Assembly (NCBI GenBank): GCA_020726335.1
Contig: DYSU01000004.1
Span: forward strand, 3,747-67,746
Direction: 5' to 3'
Length of the DNA: 64,000 nt
Origin: Thiomargarita sp.
Lineage (GTDB): Bacteria; Pseudomonadota; Gammaproteobacteria; Beggiatoales; Beggiatoaceae
Below are positions 44,697-55,128 of the stretch, one piece after another. The position numbers were made by a program, and so were the translations under genes. The notes under the pieces were generated by a model. The model was not told where the DNA came from and searched no databases. It worked only from the letters and a program-made list of their open reading frames with translations. How positions within the stretch are numbered: the first letter of the stretch is position 1; every line of letters begins with the position of its first letter.

Positions 44697-47600
44697 TAGA
44701 GCTTGTGATTGAGCCGCTCGGGGAAAATTTGTTGATAAGGTAGTTTGAATAATTTTTGTTGTTGCGCGTTGTCGGCGGCCAACGGGATGATGGACAGGTT
44801 TTGTACAAAACTCAATTGCGCGGCCATGGTTTGCCAAAGTGGGGGGTATAATGCTGGGTTTGATTGATCTTGGTGTAAATAATCTGTTAATTCAGGTAGA
44901 TAAATAACATCCCAATGCTGGGCATGAAGCAACAAGGCAAAGCTTTGTTGGGCTACAGGCAATTGGGCTTCATGCACTAAAAACAAAATGACACTGTCAT
45001 CACTGGGATGATTCAGCCGTTGTTGTAGGTTTTGTTGGCTGATGTATAACAGTGGCTGGGCATAGGCGGATAAAATATGGGCTTCAAACAAAGTTTGTTT
45101 GAGGTGGCGATAATCGTCCAATAATTGTTGGTATTGGCTGAACACAGTTGATGCGCGCTGTTGTTGGCTTAAATCCAGTTCATCATGGGGGTCTTCTTGG
45201 TCTAACGCATTGACAGGTAAATAAATTTGTTGGCTGATCAGTTGCAAAGCGGTCGCTTGGCGTTGAATTTTTTCAGGAAAGGCCAGACAACGTTGTTTAT
45301 TGGCCATGTTGCGACCATCGACCAAAGCGTGTTGCAGTTGCCGATTGAGAAAATCATGGCTGGCCAAACTGCTGTAAGCCAACAGCGCGTAAAAAATAGC
45401 GATATTTTGCGGTTGGTTCAAACTGACAATCAAACATTGGACACACGCTTGATGAAAAATTTTCTGATTATTTTCATGCGGTTGCCCTGTGTTTTGCAAC
45501 ACCAGCAAGGCTTCGGGAAACAAAGCCAGCACATGGCGAAAATAATTGTGAATGCTTTGTTGTTGGCTGTGGTCTAAAGTCTGGCTTTTTAAGGCCATAT
45601 CAGCCAATAATTGACAAAAAGCCAAGGCCATCGACGGCCATAAATGGTCATATGGACTGCTGATCAATAATTGCAATACCTCTTGTAAGGTGTTCAAAGC
45701 CATTGTCCAGCGGTGCATTTGTTGCCACAAGCTGGCGATGCGCAATCCAAGAATAACCCGATGTTTGTAGAGCAAAGGGCTTTGTCCAAAAGGGTTTTTT
45801 TGATAACAGGCTTCGGCTTGGTTGTAATACGACATCACATGGCTGTAGCTGTTAATCGACAAACTTTTGGCCAACAAAGCTTGATGGGCATAGCCCATAT
45901 CACTGTACAAACGTGCCGCCAAGTGGTTCATTTGTGGTTGTTCAAATAATTTGGCACGCAAATAAAGGTTGGTTGCTTGTTGATAATGGCTGAGTGCGCG
46001 TTCCCATTGGCACAGGCTGTGAAATAAATTAGCACTTTGCAAGTGAATGAACACTTCGGCAATGGGCAATGATTCGTCATCATTGGGTTTGTCATACAAA
46101 GCAAAAGCTTCACGGTACAAGCTTTCTGCTTGTTTAACCCATTGTTTTTGTTGCAATGACAGTTTTTTTGGGCAGTCTTTGCTCAACAACAGCCACGGTT
46201 GAATCCCCGCCTTGGCGATTAAAATCATCGCCAAATGAACCAATAAACGCGGGTATTGTTTGGCGGAAACCCGTTGTTCTTGTTGCATTTTTAACGCTTC
46301 TTGACCATAAGCCCATGCTTGCTCTAATTTGTTCATTTCGCGCAAACTGTCTAACATATTAATTTGTAATGATAAATATGCTTGTCGATGGTTTTGTTGT
46401 TGTACGGCTGATAAAGCTTGATACAAAGCCAGCGCAGGCACGCCATGGGTATAGGCTTTATCAGGTCGTCCTAACACATTGAAAATATGGACTAAACGGA
46501 ACAAATTGGCTTGGCGTTGGCTGCTGTCATAATCGGTTATTTTGGCTTCGTGGTATAACCGCTCGGTGTACACATAATAGCGGGCGGCGTTTTCCAGCTT
46601 GCCCAACACATAAAAATAATGGCCACTGCGTTGATTCTGGGTCAATTCTTGTTGATAATAGGCTGCGGCCATTGCGGGTTGTTGCGCTAAAACCAAGCTG
46701 TTGGCCGTTTTATGGTATAAACGACCCAAATCGGGATTGACTTGGTGGGCAAACAACACGTCATGCAAAGTTTCATACAATTCAATGGCTTGGCTATAGC
46801 CATTGACCGCTTGGTCAAAAGCCTGTTGTTTGACATGCTCATCGGCCATTTTTTCATAAATCAAGGCCCGCTCAAAATCCAAATGCTTGGCCAAATCAGG
46901 TTGTTGTTGCCGTTGACCGCGTAAATAAGCGGATGTTTCGCGCAATTCCAATACTTCGTGCAACAAGGCGATGGCATCGCTTCCTGCGTCTAAATTCTGA
47001 TAAGCCTGTGCTTGCCATTCTTTTAAGCTAACCCGTTGTAAATCATAGCTGTTTTGTTGGCGAAACGGCATTTCATCCAATAAATTCAAGCCTTTTTGGG
47101 TACAGTGCAAAACATCTGACCAACGGTTTAATTGGACATACGTTTGGCTGATGTGGATGAACAATTGTAATTTTTGTTGTTGTAATTCAATGCTGTAGAG
47201 CGCGGGCGATGGGGTGTCGATTTGAAACATGCGCAACGCTTGCAAGTAATCATTCAAGCCATCATCCCATTGGCCTTGCTCATTGGCATTTTGCGCACTG
47301 TTGCTTAAATAATTGATTTGCTGATGATAATGTGCAATTAACGCGGCATCATCATCCAATTCATGCAACACAATGGCAATTTCAGTGCTGATGTCTTGGG
47401 TCAGGGGTGACGCGCTGAGATTGAAATGCGCCAAGGCGGCTGTGGCCAGATTGAGATGAATCAAGGCTTGTTCTAAACAGTGTTTGATCGTCAAGCCTTC
47501 GCTGTTCATCGCTAATTGGTGACATAATTTCGCGTATTTGACGTATAAACCGACAAAAGGTTGGCCATCGACGGTGGGCAGTTTGTTGATTAAATACAAG

Positions 47601-47959
47601 GCATCTTTATAATAGGGTTGTGCGCGGTCGATTTTTTGTTGTTGGCTTAAAATATCGCCTATTTTTTCCAGCCATTGAATTTGCAGTATTAAATAACACG
47701 GCTGGTTGCTTAAGTATAAAAACGGCGCGTATTGAATTTTATAGATTTTCAGTGCGCGTTGATAAAATAACAAAGCTTGGTCATACTGTTGATTGTGTTC
47801 AAACGCTTTGGCATATTGGGCATGGTTTTGTGCTATATGACTGATATTACTAATTTTATGTTGGGTTCTTTGCCAAAACCAATACAATTGTCCAAAAAAG
47901 ACAAACAGGCGGGGCATTTTTTGTCGCACGAAATGACTGATGGCAGTTGTGATAGGCAT
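44651..47959 (-). CDS. Large TPR protein with a truncated CHAT-like C-terminal domain
   Basis: 1102 aa made almost entirely of helical TPR-type repeats (for example [55 protein letters not shown]) across about residues 30-900. The end (about 972-1102) resembles the start of CHAT protease-like domains. [20 protein letters not shown] followed by FLVHEAQLP matches the entry strands, and [10 protein letters not shown]...[10 protein letters not shown] matches the usual ...IIPDGxLxxLPFEAL motif. The protein stops before the catalytic His and Cys of a CHAT domain, so no protease activity is expected. This relation is inferred from pattern similarity. There is no signal peptide. The 3' end overlaps fcl. 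Confidence 0.7.
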   Translation of the reverse strand: MPITTAISHFVRQKMPRLFVFFGQLYWFWQRTQHKISNISHIAQNHAQYAKAFEHNQQYDQALLFYQRALKIYKIQYAPFLYLSNQPCYLILQIQWLEKIGDILSQQQKIDRAQPYYKDALYLINKLPTVDGQPFVGLYVKYAKLCHQLAMNSEGLTIKHCLEQALIHLNLATAALAHFNLSASPLTQDISTEIAIVLHELDDDAALIAHYHQQINYLSNSAQNANEQGQWDDGLNDYLQALRMFQIDTPSPALYSIELQQQKLQLFIHISQTYVQLNRWSDVLHCTQKGLNLLDEMPFRQQNSYDLQRVSLKEWQAQAYQNLDAGSDAIALLHEVLELRETSAYLRGQRQQQPDLAKHLDFERALIYEKMADEHVKQQAFDQAVNGYSQAIELYETLHDVLFAHQVNPDLGRLYHKTANSLVLAQQPAMAAAYYQQELTQNQRSGHYFYVLGKLENAARYYVYTERLYHEAKITDYDSSQRQANLFRLVHIFNVLGRPDKAYTHGVPALALYQALSAVQQQNHRQAYLSLQINMLDSLREMNKLEQAWAYGQEALKMQQEQRVSAKQYPRLLVHLAMILIAKAGIQPWLLLSKDCPKKLSLQQKQWVKQAESLYREAFALYDKPNDDESLPIAEVFIHLQSANLFHSLCQWERALSHYQQATNLYLRAKLFEQPQMNHLAARLYSDMGYAHQALLAKSLSINSYSHVMSYYNQAEACYQKNPFGQSPLLYKHRVILGLRIASLWQQMHRWTMALNTLQEVLQLLISSPYDHLWPSMALAFCQLLADMALKSQTLDHSQQQSIHNYFRHVLALFPEALLVLQNTGQPHENNQKIFHQACVQCLIVSLNQPQNIAIFYALLAYSSLASHDFLNRQLQHALVDGRNMANKQRCLAFPEKIQRQATALQLISQQIYLPVNALDQEDPHDELDLSQQQRASTVFSQYQQLLDDYRHLKQTLFEAHILSAYAQPLLYISQQNLQQRLNHPSDDSVILFLVHEAQLPVAQQSFALLLHAQHWDVIYLPELTDYLHQDQSNPALYPPLWQTMAAQLSFVQNLSIIPLAADNAQQQKLFKLPYQQIFPERLNHKLYHMADVFAQCEQANH

Positions 47960-48047
47960 AATGCAATTAAAAATAAAGGGCTTGTTGTGGTAATTCGTAA
48001 AGCCTCGGAATCATACCAGCAAATTCGCAAAAAAGGTGACAAACTGT

Positions 48048-48791
48048 ATGAGCAATCTCGCAATCATCGGTGGCAGTGGTTTAACTTCATTGGTGGGGTT
48101 GAAAATTGAACGCCGTCAAATGGTACACACCCCTTATGGCTCGCCTTCAGGGCCGATATTACACGGCATTTACCAGGGCAAAGCGGTTAAATTTATTCCG
48201 CGTCATGGCCAAAAACACACCATTCCCCCGCATCGAGTCAATTATCGCGCCAACTTATGGGCTTTACAATCGGTGGGCGTGGATAAAATCATTGCCGTGT
48301 CGGCTGTTGGGGCGATCAATGCCCACATGCAAGCCACTGATTTGGTGATTCCCCATCAACTGATTGATTATACTGTTGGCCGTGACCATACATTTTTTGA
48401 AGATACCGAACGTTCCGTGACCCATATTGATTTTACCCACCCCTATTGCGAAAACCTGCGCCAACAGTTGTTGCAAGCGGCTACTGAAACGGATTTGGTG
48501 GTGCATGAACAGGGCGTTTATGCCACAACCCAAGGGCCGCGTTTGGAAACAGCGGCTGAAGTGGACAGGCTGGCGCGCGATGGTTGCGACATTGTCGGCA
48601 TGACAGGGATGCCCGAGGCGGCCTTGGCCAAAGAGCTGGATTTGTGTTATGCCGCTTGCGCGGTGGTGTCTAATCCTGCCGCAGGGCGTGGCACAGAAAC
48701 GTTGACCCTTGATGGCATTCGCGCCCATTTAATCGATGGCATTGAAAACGTACGCCAATTATTGGCGCACGTCATTCCCAAGGTGGTTTAA
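48048..48791 (+). CDS. MTAP/PNP-type nucleoside phosphorylase, probably S-methyl-5'-thioinosine phosphorylase
   Basis: 247-aa member of nucleoside phosphorylase family 2. IIGGSGLTSL, FIPRHGQKHTIPPHRVNYRANLWAL, the QGPRLETAAEV motif and DIVGMTGMPEAALAKEL are conserved. Members of this size in gammaproteobacteria that lack a true MTAP act on methylthioinosine in methylthioadenosine salvage; MTAP or PNP activity cannot be excluded. AAAAAGG lies 11 nt before the ATG at 48048. A GTG at 48036 would extend it by four residues. fxsA follows with no gap, so the two are probably co-transcribed. Confidence 0.85.
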   Translation: MSNLAIIGGSGLTSLVGLKIERRQMVHTPYGSPSGPILHGIYQGKAVKFIPRHGQKHTIPPHRVNYRANLWALQSVGVDKIIAVSAVGAINAHMQATDLVIPHQLIDYTVGRDHTFFEDTERSVTHIDFTHPYCENLRQQLLQAATETDLVVHEQGVYATTQGPRLETAAEVDRLARDGCDIVGMTGMPEAALAKELDLCYAACAVVSNPAAGRGTETLTLDGIRAHLIDGIENVRQLLAHVIPKVV

Positions 48792-49226
48792 ATGCGCTTA
48801 TCTCAAACCTTGCTTGTTGTTTTTATTCTTGTTCCCATCATTGAAATTTATTTTTTAATCAAAGTGGGGCAGACCATCGGCGCGGGCTGGACACTGCTGT
48901 ATATCATCCTCACGGCCTTGATTGGCACACATTTATTAAAGCGACAAGGCTTGTACACGCTGAACAAAGCACAAAGCTTGATGGCGCAAGGTCAAATGCC
49001 GACTGAAGCCTTGTTGGAAGGTTTGTTGTTATTAATCAGTGGTTTGTTGTTGCTGACCCCCGGTTTTTTTACGGATGCCATCGGTTTGGCGATTCTACTG
49101 CCCCCTTTTCGCCGTTATTGGCTGGCGCATCTGCTGGGCTATTTTCAACACCGTGCGGTTTATCGCCATCAAACAAACGCCACAAGCAATCACACCATTG
49201 AAGGTGAATATTCCAAAGATGATTGA
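48792..49226 (+). CDS. fxsA: FxsA-family membrane protein
   Basis: 144-aa cytoplasmic-membrane protein of the FxsA family (named for suppression of phage T7 F exclusion when overproduced in E. coli). It shows VVFILVPIIEIYFLIKVG, a second segment LLYIILTALIGTHLLKRQG, and the signature LLLTPGFFTDAIGLAILLPPFR. The C-terminal tail is hydrophilic. It directly follows the phosphorylase gene. Confidence 0.92.
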   Translation: MRLSQTLLVVFILVPIIEIYFLIKVGQTIGAGWTLLYIILTALIGTHLLKRQGLYTLNKAQSLMAQGQMPTEALLEGLLLLISGLLLLTPGFFTDAIGLAILLPPFRRYWLAHLLGYFQHRAVYRHQTNATSNHTIEGEYSKDD

Positions 49227-49294
49227 GTGCAATCGCGCCTTTTTCTCGCAAAATGCAATGCAGGCCTTGTGGCAATTTCCTTGACATTACAGAG

Positions 49295-49312
49295 GTTGCA
49301 ATCTGTTGCAAC
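49295..49312. promoter_or_regulatory. Inverted repeat GTTGCAA-N4-TTGCAAC upstream of pgaCD
   Basis: Perfect 7-bp arms around a 4-nt spacer, in the 220-nt region between fxsA and pgaC. A TTGACA hexamer sits just upstream (49281-49286), but no -10 at correct distance was found. There is no T-run after it, so an operator is more likely than a terminator. Binding factor unknown. Confidence 0.35.
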
Positions 49313-49446
49313 TTCGTAATAAATCAGCAATAAAATTCAATCCTATCTCTTTGTTTTTATTTGGTAATTAATAAAAATATTACACCAAACTGCTTGGTAT
49401 ATATCCTGTATTGTCTGTCATTAAGAATAACAGAGGAGTTTATACC

Positions 49447-50715
49447 ATGGAATCTACAAGCTTATGGGCTGATTTTTTTTCGGTCTTTTACAGTTTCATT
49501 TTCCATTATCCATTGGCCATGGCCTATGTCTGGATGTTGGCGGGAACGTATTATTATTTTCACTGGGAACGTAAAGACCCAAAAGACCGCTTGCCCGAAT
49601 TGAAAAGCCATCCCGCCGTTTCGGTGTTGGTGCCTTGCCATAACGAAGGCGATAATGTGGTTGAAACCATGAATTATCTGATGCGAAACAAATACCCTGA
49701 TTTTGAAGTCATCGCCATCAATGACGGCAGCACCGACAACACGGGGAAAATTTTGGATGTGTTGGCCAGACGTTTTGACAAATTGCGCGTCATTCATTTG
49801 GCCACCAACCAAGGCAAAGCGATGGCCTTGCGCATGGGTGCGCTGATGTCGCCCAATGAATTTTTAGTCGGCATTGATGGCGATACCTTGTTGGACACCA
49901 ACGCCATCACATGGATGGTGCGTCATTTTGACAGCCCACGGGTGGCCGCAGTCACAGGCAATCCACGCATTCGCAACCGTTCCACCCTTTTGGGCAAAAT
50001 TCAAGTGGGCGAATTTTCTTCCATCGTCGGCATGATTAAACGGGCGCAACGCATTTATGGTCGCTTGTTCACGGTTTCGGGGGTGATTGTCGCCTTTCGT
50101 AAAAGCGCGTTGCACCGCGTCGGTTATTGGAGTACCGACATGGTGACTGAAGACATTGACATCAATTGGCAATTGCAATTAGACCATTGGGAAGTGCGCT
50201 ATGAACCCAATGCCTTGTGTTGGACGCTGATGCCTGAAACCTTGAAAGGTTTGTTTAAACAACGGGTACGCTGGGCGCAAGGTGGGTCTGAAGTGTTGAT
50301 TCGCTATTTCAAAAACATGTTTGATTGGCGGATGCGCAGGATGTGGATTATTTTCGCTGAATATTTCACCAGTTTGGTGTGGGCCTACAGCATTTTAGCC
50401 GCCGCCACTGTCACGATTTTAGGCCAATTCATTGAATTACCGATTTATATGCAAGTCAATGTGATTGTCCCCAGTTGGAACGGTTTGTTGTTGGGCTTCA
50501 CCTGTATGTTTCAATTTATGGTCAGTTTAATGATTGATTCGCGTTATGAACGCGGTTTGGGCAAATACTATTATTGGATGATTTGGTATCCACTGATTTA
50601 TTGGCTTATTACCACCATCGCCAGTGTGGTTGCTTTCCCAAAAGCGATGTTCAAACAACGCGGCGAACGTGCGGTTTGGATCAGCCCTGACCGTGGTTTA
50701 CGAGCAAGAACATAG
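49447..50715 (+). CDS. pgaC: Poly-beta-1,6-N-acetyl-D-glucosamine synthase PgaC
   Basis: 422-aa inner-membrane family 2 glycosyltransferase polymerising UDP-GlcNAc into PNAG biofilm polysaccharide. Motifs: VSVLVPCHNEGDNV, AINDGSTDNTGKIL, GIDGDTLLD, the TEDIDINWQLQL acceptor motif and QRVRWAQGGSEV (Q-x2-RW). An N-terminal helix and C-terminal membrane segments flank the GT domain, as in E. coli PgaC. AGAGGAG lies 8 nt before the ATG at 49447. pgaD follows after 49 nt. pgaA is absent and pgaB is 12 kb away. Confidence 0.95.
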   Translation: MESTSLWADFFSVFYSFIFHYPLAMAYVWMLAGTYYYFHWERKDPKDRLPELKSHPAVSVLVPCHNEGDNVVETMNYLMRNKYPDFEVIAINDGSTDNTGKILDVLARRFDKLRVIHLATNQGKAMALRMGALMSPNEFLVGIDGDTLLDTNAITWMVRHFDSPRVAAVTGNPRIRNRSTLLGKIQVGEFSSIVGMIKRAQRIYGRLFTVSGVIVAFRKSALHRVGYWSTDMVTEDIDINWQLQLDHWEVRYEPNALCWTLMPETLKGLFKQRVRWAQGGSEVLIRYFKNMFDWRMRRMWIIFAEYFTSLVWAYSILAAATVTILGQFIELPIYMQVNVIVPSWNGLLLGFTCMFQFMVSLMIDSRYERGLGKYYYWMIWYPLIYWLITTIASVVAFPKAMFKQRGERAVWISPDRGLRART

Positions 50716-50764
50716 GGATAGATTTTTTTCACAAGGACGTGAAACCCTTTTTGAGGATATTGTC

Positions 50765-51289
50765 ATGAGTAATGTAAATGTTGCAACTTTCGGGAACAGC
50801 TTGTTTCGAGACAAAGAACACTTGATTATTGAAGAGCCTAAATTACAATCGCTCAAACAACGTTATGGCCAAAAAACCTTGGCGTTTATCGGCTGGGCAG
50901 GTTGGTTGTATTTATTGTTGCCTTTATTGAACATGGTCGGTTGGTTTTTTGGGATTCAATTGTTCTATGAAAAAATCGTGATTCAAGGCGACAAAGTACA
51001 GTTGACCGCCTTGATCATCGCCTATGTGATTTTAATCACCGTGGTATTGAACATGATTGCAGGTTGGGCGTTGTATCACATTTGGCGGTTCGCAGGCAAA
51101 GAGCGGCGCAAACTCCAACCCCCTGCCAGCGTAGAAGATATGTCGCGTTATTTTCATGTCAAATCGTATCGTGTGCCTGAATGGCAACACGCCAAACGCA
51201 TGACCTTGTATTTAAACGACAAAGGCTTGTTGGAAACCGTTGACACCCTCGGCGAAGAGGTTCGCCGTGCTGCACAACGCTTGGGCTAG
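50765..51289 (+). CDS. pgaD: PgaD, accessory subunit of the PNAG synthase
   Basis: 174-aa protein with two membrane segments (WAGWLYLLLPLLNMVGWFFG and ALIIAYVILITVVLNMIAGW) and cytoplasmic tails. It has the size and topology of PgaD, which with PgaC forms the c-di-GMP-responsive synthase. GAGGATA precedes the ATG at 50765; a longer open frame starting inside pgaC lacks support. The assignment relies on position after pgaC plus topology, and the sequence (AGKERRKLQPPAS) is compatible. It is convergent with lpdA, 2 nt apart. Confidence 0.85.
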   Translation: MSNVNVATFGNSLFRDKEHLIIEEPKLQSLKQRYGQKTLAFIGWAGWLYLLLPLLNMVGWFFGIQLFYEKIVIQGDKVQLTALIIAYVILITVVLNMIAGWALYHIWRFAGKERRKLQPPASVEDMSRYFHVKSYRVPEWQHAKRMTLYLNDKGLLETVDTLGEEVRRAAQRLG

Positions 51290-51291
51290 AG

Positions 51292-53016
51292 CTACCACGG
51301 CGTTTTGCGCGGCGCGTACAAATCGGTGATGGTGCCTGCCGCCATTTCAGCGGCAAAAGCCACTGTTTCGCTCAAAGTCGGATGGGCGTGCATGATCCAC
51401 GACAAATCATCGACATCCGCCCCCATTTCATAAGCCACCATCACCTCAGCCAGCAATTCACCCGCGCAGGTGCCGACAATGCCCGCGCCCAACAAGCGTT
51501 TGGTTTCTTTATCAAACAACAGCTTGGTCAAGCCTTCATTGCGCCCAATGCTCAATGAACGCCCGCTGGCCGCCCATGGGAAACTGCCTTTTTCATAGGC
51601 GATGCCTTGGGCTTTTAATTGCTCTTCGGTCATGCCCATCCACGCCACTTCAGGGTCGGTATACGCGACGCTGGGAATCGCCGCATCGAATTGGACTTTA
51701 TGGCCGCAGATGACTTCAGCCGCCACTTTGGCTTCATGCACCGCTTTGTGCGCCAACATCGGTTGCCCCACCACATCGCCGATGGCAAAAATATGCGGCA
51801 GGTTGGTGCGCATTTGTTTGTCCACCGCAATAAAACCACGCGCATCCACCGCCACACCCGCGTTTTGCGCGCCGATTTTGCCGCCGTTGGGTTGGCGACC
51901 GACGGCCACCAAGACTTTGTCAAACACCGCTGTTTTGGGCGCGCTGTTGCCGTTGAATGAGACCTCTAAACCCGCATCGGTGGGTTTGCACGCCGTCACT
52001 TGGGTGTTGAGCCACACATTTTGATAACGTTCGCTCAAGCGTTTTTGCAATGGGCGCACGATGTCGCGGTCACAGCCCATGATCAAGTCGTTGCCCAATT
52101 CAGCAATGCTGATGGCGCAATCAGGCAGATTGGCACTGCCGCTTAAGCCTGCGTACACGGTCGCCATTTCCAAGCCGATGATGCCGCCGCCGATAATCAG
52201 CAAGCTTTTGGGCAAGTCGTTGAGTGCCAGCGCGTCGGTGGAATCCATTACACGGGGGTCATCATAGGGGAAGTTAGGGATTTTCGTCGCTTGCGAACCC
52301 ACGGCGATGATGGCTTGTTCAAATTGCACCACGGTTTGTTGGCCATCGGGTGTCGTCACGCTCAAGTGATGGCTGTCGCTGAATTGCCCAACACCTTGCA
52401 CCACGGTGATGCCGCGTTTTTTGGCCAAACCCGCCAAGCCGCCTGTCAGTTGTTGAATGACTTTGTTTTTCCACATCACCACTTGACTCAAATCAGTGCT
52501 GGGCGCAACAAATTGCACCCCGTGGCTTTTGAGGGTTTGGCTTTCTTCGATGATGTGAGCCAAGTGCAACAAGGCTTTGGACGGAATACAGCCCACATTC
52601 AAACACACGCCGCCCAAATCGGCATAACGCTCCACCAACAGCACTTTTTTGCCCAAATCAGCCGCCCGAAACGCGGCGGTATAACCGCCCGGCCCTGCAC
52701 CCAAAACCAGCACTTCAGTGGCCATGAGATTGTTGGGTACAACTGCCACCGTTGCAACGGGTTTGCTTTCAGTTTCAAGCAATTGCAGTTGCCCCAACAC
52801 ATCGCCTTCTGACAGCAAATCACCGACCTTAACCGACAAGCGGGTGATGCTTCCGCTTTGTGGCACGGGAATTTCCATGGCCGCTTTATCGCTTTCCAAG
52901 GTCAAGAAAGGCTGTTCAGCTTGCACCACATCGCCGACTTTGACATGCAGTTCAATCACCGCCACCTTGCTAAAATCGCCGATGTTGGGCAATTTAATGT
53001 CTATGGTTTGACTCAT
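51292..53016 (-). CDS. lpdA: Dihydrolipoyl dehydrogenase with N-terminal lipoyl domain
   Basis: 574 aa. The N-terminal lipoyl domain (1-75) has the lipoylation site ESDKAAMEIP (Lys about 44). A short linker leads to the flavin disulfide reductase: FAD motif VLGAGPGGYTAA, redox pair GGVCLNVGCIPSKA, NAD motif LIIGGGIIGLEMA and C-terminal HAHPTLSE. This lipoyl-fused E3 is typical of pyruvate dehydrogenase clusters in betaproteobacteria and some gammaproteobacteria. Here no aceE or aceF lies beside it. It is divergent from thyA. Confidence 0.96.
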   Translation of the reverse strand: MSQTIDIKLPNIGDFSKVAVIELHVKVGDVVQAEQPFLTLESDKAAMEIPVPQSGSITRLSVKVGDLLSEGDVLGQLQLLETESKPVATVAVVPNNLMATEVLVLGAGPGGYTAAFRAADLGKKVLLVERYADLGGVCLNVGCIPSKALLHLAHIIEESQTLKSHGVQFVAPSTDLSQVVMWKNKVIQQLTGGLAGLAKKRGITVVQGVGQFSDSHHLSVTTPDGQQTVVQFEQAIIAVGSQATKIPNFPYDDPRVMDSTDALALNDLPKSLLIIGGGIIGLEMATVYAGLSGSANLPDCAISIAELGNDLIMGCDRDIVRPLQKRLSERYQNVWLNTQVTACKPTDAGLEVSFNGNSAPKTAVFDKVLVAVGRQPNGGKIGAQNAGVAVDARGFIAVDKQMRTNLPHIFAIGDVVGQPMLAHKAVHEAKVAAEVICGHKVQFDAAIPSVAYTDPEVAWMGMTEEQLKAQGIAYEKGSFPWAASGRSLSIGRNEGLTKLLFDKETKRLLGAGIVGTCAGELLAEVMVAYEMGADVDDLSWIMHAHPTLSETVAFAAEMAAGTITDLYAPRKTPW

Positions 53017-53103
53017 TTATATATCCTTATCCATTCAATGCGCGCCATGCTAGCATGTTGAAAAAATAAATTAAAGCCGTAAAATAGCGCGCTATTTAGG
53101 TTG

Positions 53104-53901
53104 ATGATGCAAACATATTTAGATTTTCTCGCCCATATTCAACAAAATGGCGTGGTCAAGGCCGACCGCACAGGCACAGGCACGCTCAGCATTTTTGGCC
53201 ATCAAATGCGCTTTGATTTAAGCCAAGGTTTTCCGCTGTTGACCACCAAAAAACTGCATTTTCACAGCATCAAACATGAATTGCTGTGGTTTTTGCGCGG
53301 TGAGAGCAACATCGCTTATTTGCGGCAGAACAATGTGCGCATTTGGAATGAATGGGCCGATGAAAACGGTGAATTGGGTGCGATTTACGGCGTGCAATGG
53401 CGTTCGTGGCCCCGTTATGACGGTCAGCACATTGATCAAATAAGTCAAGTTTTACAAGAACTTAAACAAAATCCTGATTCGCGCCGCCATGTCGTCAGCG
53501 CGTGGAATGTGGCGCAATTGGCACACATGGCGTTGCCGCCGTGTCATGTGTTGTTTCAATTTTATGTCGCCAATGGGCGGTTGTCGTGCCAGCTTTATCA
53601 ACGCTCTGCCGATGCGTTTTTGGGCGTGCCGTTTAACATCGCTTCTTATGCGTTGCTGACCCATTTGCTGGCGGCACAATGTTGTATGGCCGTGGGCGAT
53701 TTTATTTGGACAGGCGGCGATTGTCATATTTATCACAACCATTTCAATCAGATAGCCCAACAAATGCGTCGTCAGCCGTATCCATTGCCGCGCTTGTGGC
53801 TCAACCCTGCGGTGTCTTCGTTGTTTGCCTATACGGGTGATGATATTGCAGTGGTTGATTACCACGCCCATCCACCTATCAAAGGCGATGTATCGGTGTA
53901 A
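53104..53901 (+). CDS. thyA: Thymidylate synthase ThyA
   Basis: Converts dUMP to dTMP with methylenetetrahydrofolate. Motifs: [36 protein letters not shown], the catalytic [13 protein letters not shown] and [16 protein letters not shown]. The 265 aa are identical in size class to E. coli ThyA (264). The start is one of two consecutive ATGs (53104 or 53107); a TTG at 53101 is also in frame. folA and lgt, common partners, are not adjacent. It is convergent with hisH, 4 nt apart. Confidence 0.96.
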   Translation: MMQTYLDFLAHIQQNGVVKADRTGTGTLSIFGHQMRFDLSQGFPLLTTKKLHFHSIKHELLWFLRGESNIAYLRQNNVRIWNEWADENGELGAIYGVQWRSWPRYDGQHIDQISQVLQELKQNPDSRRHVVSAWNVAQLAHMALPPCHVLFQFYVANGRLSCQLYQRSADAFLGVPFNIASYALLTHLLAAQCCMAVGDFIWTGGDCHIYHNHFNQIAQQMRRQPYPLPRLWLNPAVSSLFAYTGDDIAVVDYHAHPPIKGDVSV

Positions 53902-53905
53902 CTGA

Positions 53906-54541
53906 TTAAAAATCCAAGAAATTTTTTAACAGCGTCAAACCCGATCGCTGGCTTTTTTCAGGATGAAATTGCACCGCCAATACATGGTCAAAGGCGATGG
54001 CAGAGGTGAAATTGTGGCCATAAGGCGTGGTGGCGGCGATGTATTGCGGGTCATCGGGTTGGGCATGGTAGCTGTGGACAAAATAAAACCGACTGCCATC
54101 GGGAATGTTGCGCCACAACGGGTGGTCGCAAGCTTGAAACACTTGGTTCCAACCCATGTGTGGCACTTTGAGTGTGTGGTTTTGGTTGTCGCGCAACGGT
54201 TGAACGAAGCGTTTGACCGTGCCTTGGATGATGTCAAACCCTTGGGTGCCGCCGTTTTCTTCGCTGTGGGTCAACAGCGTTTGCAAGCCCAAGCAAATGC
54301 CCAAAAAAGGGCGTTGATGAATGGTTTTCAAAATGGCGGCATCCAAGCCTTGGGCTTTGAGCAAACGCATACATTCGCCACTGGCACCTTGGCCGGGAAA
54401 AACGATTTTATCTGCTTGTTCAACCACTTGGGCATCTGATGTGACCACCACTTGCCAATCGTTGCCTGCAACATATTCAAGCGCACGATTGACCGAATGC
54501 AAATTGCTCATGCCATAGTCGATAATCGCCACTTTTTTCAT
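53906..54541 (-). CDS. hisH: Imidazole glycerol phosphate synthase glutaminase subunit HisH
   Basis: 211 aa. The glutaminase triad is complete: catalytic Cys in FLGICLGLQ, and His-Glu in [10 protein letters not shown]. It feeds ammonia to HisF in histidine synthesis. I chose the start at 54541 ([16 protein letters not shown]); a longer open frame reading 165 nt into hisB is not credible. Its ATG overlaps the hisB stop by 4 nt. hisA and hisF, the usual next genes, are missing here. Confidence 0.95.
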   Translation of the reverse strand: MKKVAIIDYGMSNLHSVNRALEYVAGNDWQVVVTSDAQVVEQADKIVFPGQGASGECMRLLKAQGLDAAILKTIHQRPFLGICLGLQTLLTHSEENGGTQGFDIIQGTVKRFVQPLRDNQNHTLKVPHMGWNQVFQACDHPLWRNIPDGSRFYFVHSYHAQPDDPQYIAATTPYGHNFTSAIAFDHVLAVQFHPEKSQRSGLTLLKNFLDF

Positions 54542-55128
54542 GCCAAACTGCCTTTGGTTGAGGGGATAAGGTCTTGTGCTTTGGGGTCGATTTGGCAAGC
54601 CATGCGTAAAGCGCGGCCAAAGGCTTTGAACACGGTTTCGGCAATGTGGTGGTCGTTGTCGCCACGGATGTTGTCGATGTGTAAAGTGACCAGCGCGTGG
54701 TTGCAAAAACCTTGGAAAAATTCTTTGAATAAATCGGTTTCAAATGCACCGATGTGCTGGCGTTTGTAGCTGACGTTATGAACCAAACCTGCACGGCCTG
54801 AAAAATCAATCACCACCCGCGACAAGGCTTCATCCAGCGGCACATAAGCGTGGCCGTAGCGTTGGATGCCTTTTTTATCGCCCATGGCTTGCCAAAACGC
54901 TTGGCCTAGGGCGATGCCGATGTCTTCCACGCTGTGGTGGGCATCAATGTGTAAATCGCCTTGGCATTGAATGCGAAGATCAAGCAAACCATGGCGCGCC
55001 ACTTGGTCAAGCATGTGTTCTAAAAACGGCAAACCTGTGTCAAGCTGTGCGTCGCCGTGGCCATCTAAAGCGAGCTGAATTTGAATGTTGGTTTCCAGCG
55101 TCTGGCGTTGAATCTTGGCTGTTCTCAT
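54538..55128 (-). CDS. hisB: Imidazoleglycerol-phosphate dehydratase HisB (monofunctional)
   Basis: 196-aa Mn-dependent dehydratase of histidine synthesis, without the N-terminal phosphatase of E. coli HisB. Two metal-binding repeats are present, [14 protein letters not shown] and [15 protein letters not shown], plus [11 protein letters not shown]. The ATG at 55128 has AGGA 6 nt upstream. The gene begins inside the preceding membrane-protein gene, overlapping it by 89 nt in another frame, and is coupled to hisH by 4 nt. Confidence 0.95.
   Translation of the reverse strand: MRTAKIQRQTLETNIQIQLALDGHGDAQLDTGLPFLEHMLDQVARHGLLDLRIQCQGDLHIDAHHSVEDIGIALGQAFWQAMGDKKGIQRYGHAYVPLDEALSRVVIDFSGRAGLVHNVSYKRQHIGAFETDLFKEFFQGFCNHALVTLHIDNIRGDNDHHIAETVFKAFGRALRMACQIDPKAQDLIPSTKGSLA

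Noticed and set aside
49281-49286. Perfect TTGACA as the -35 of the pgaCD promoter
   Set aside because: No acceptable -10 hexamer lies 16-18 nt downstream.
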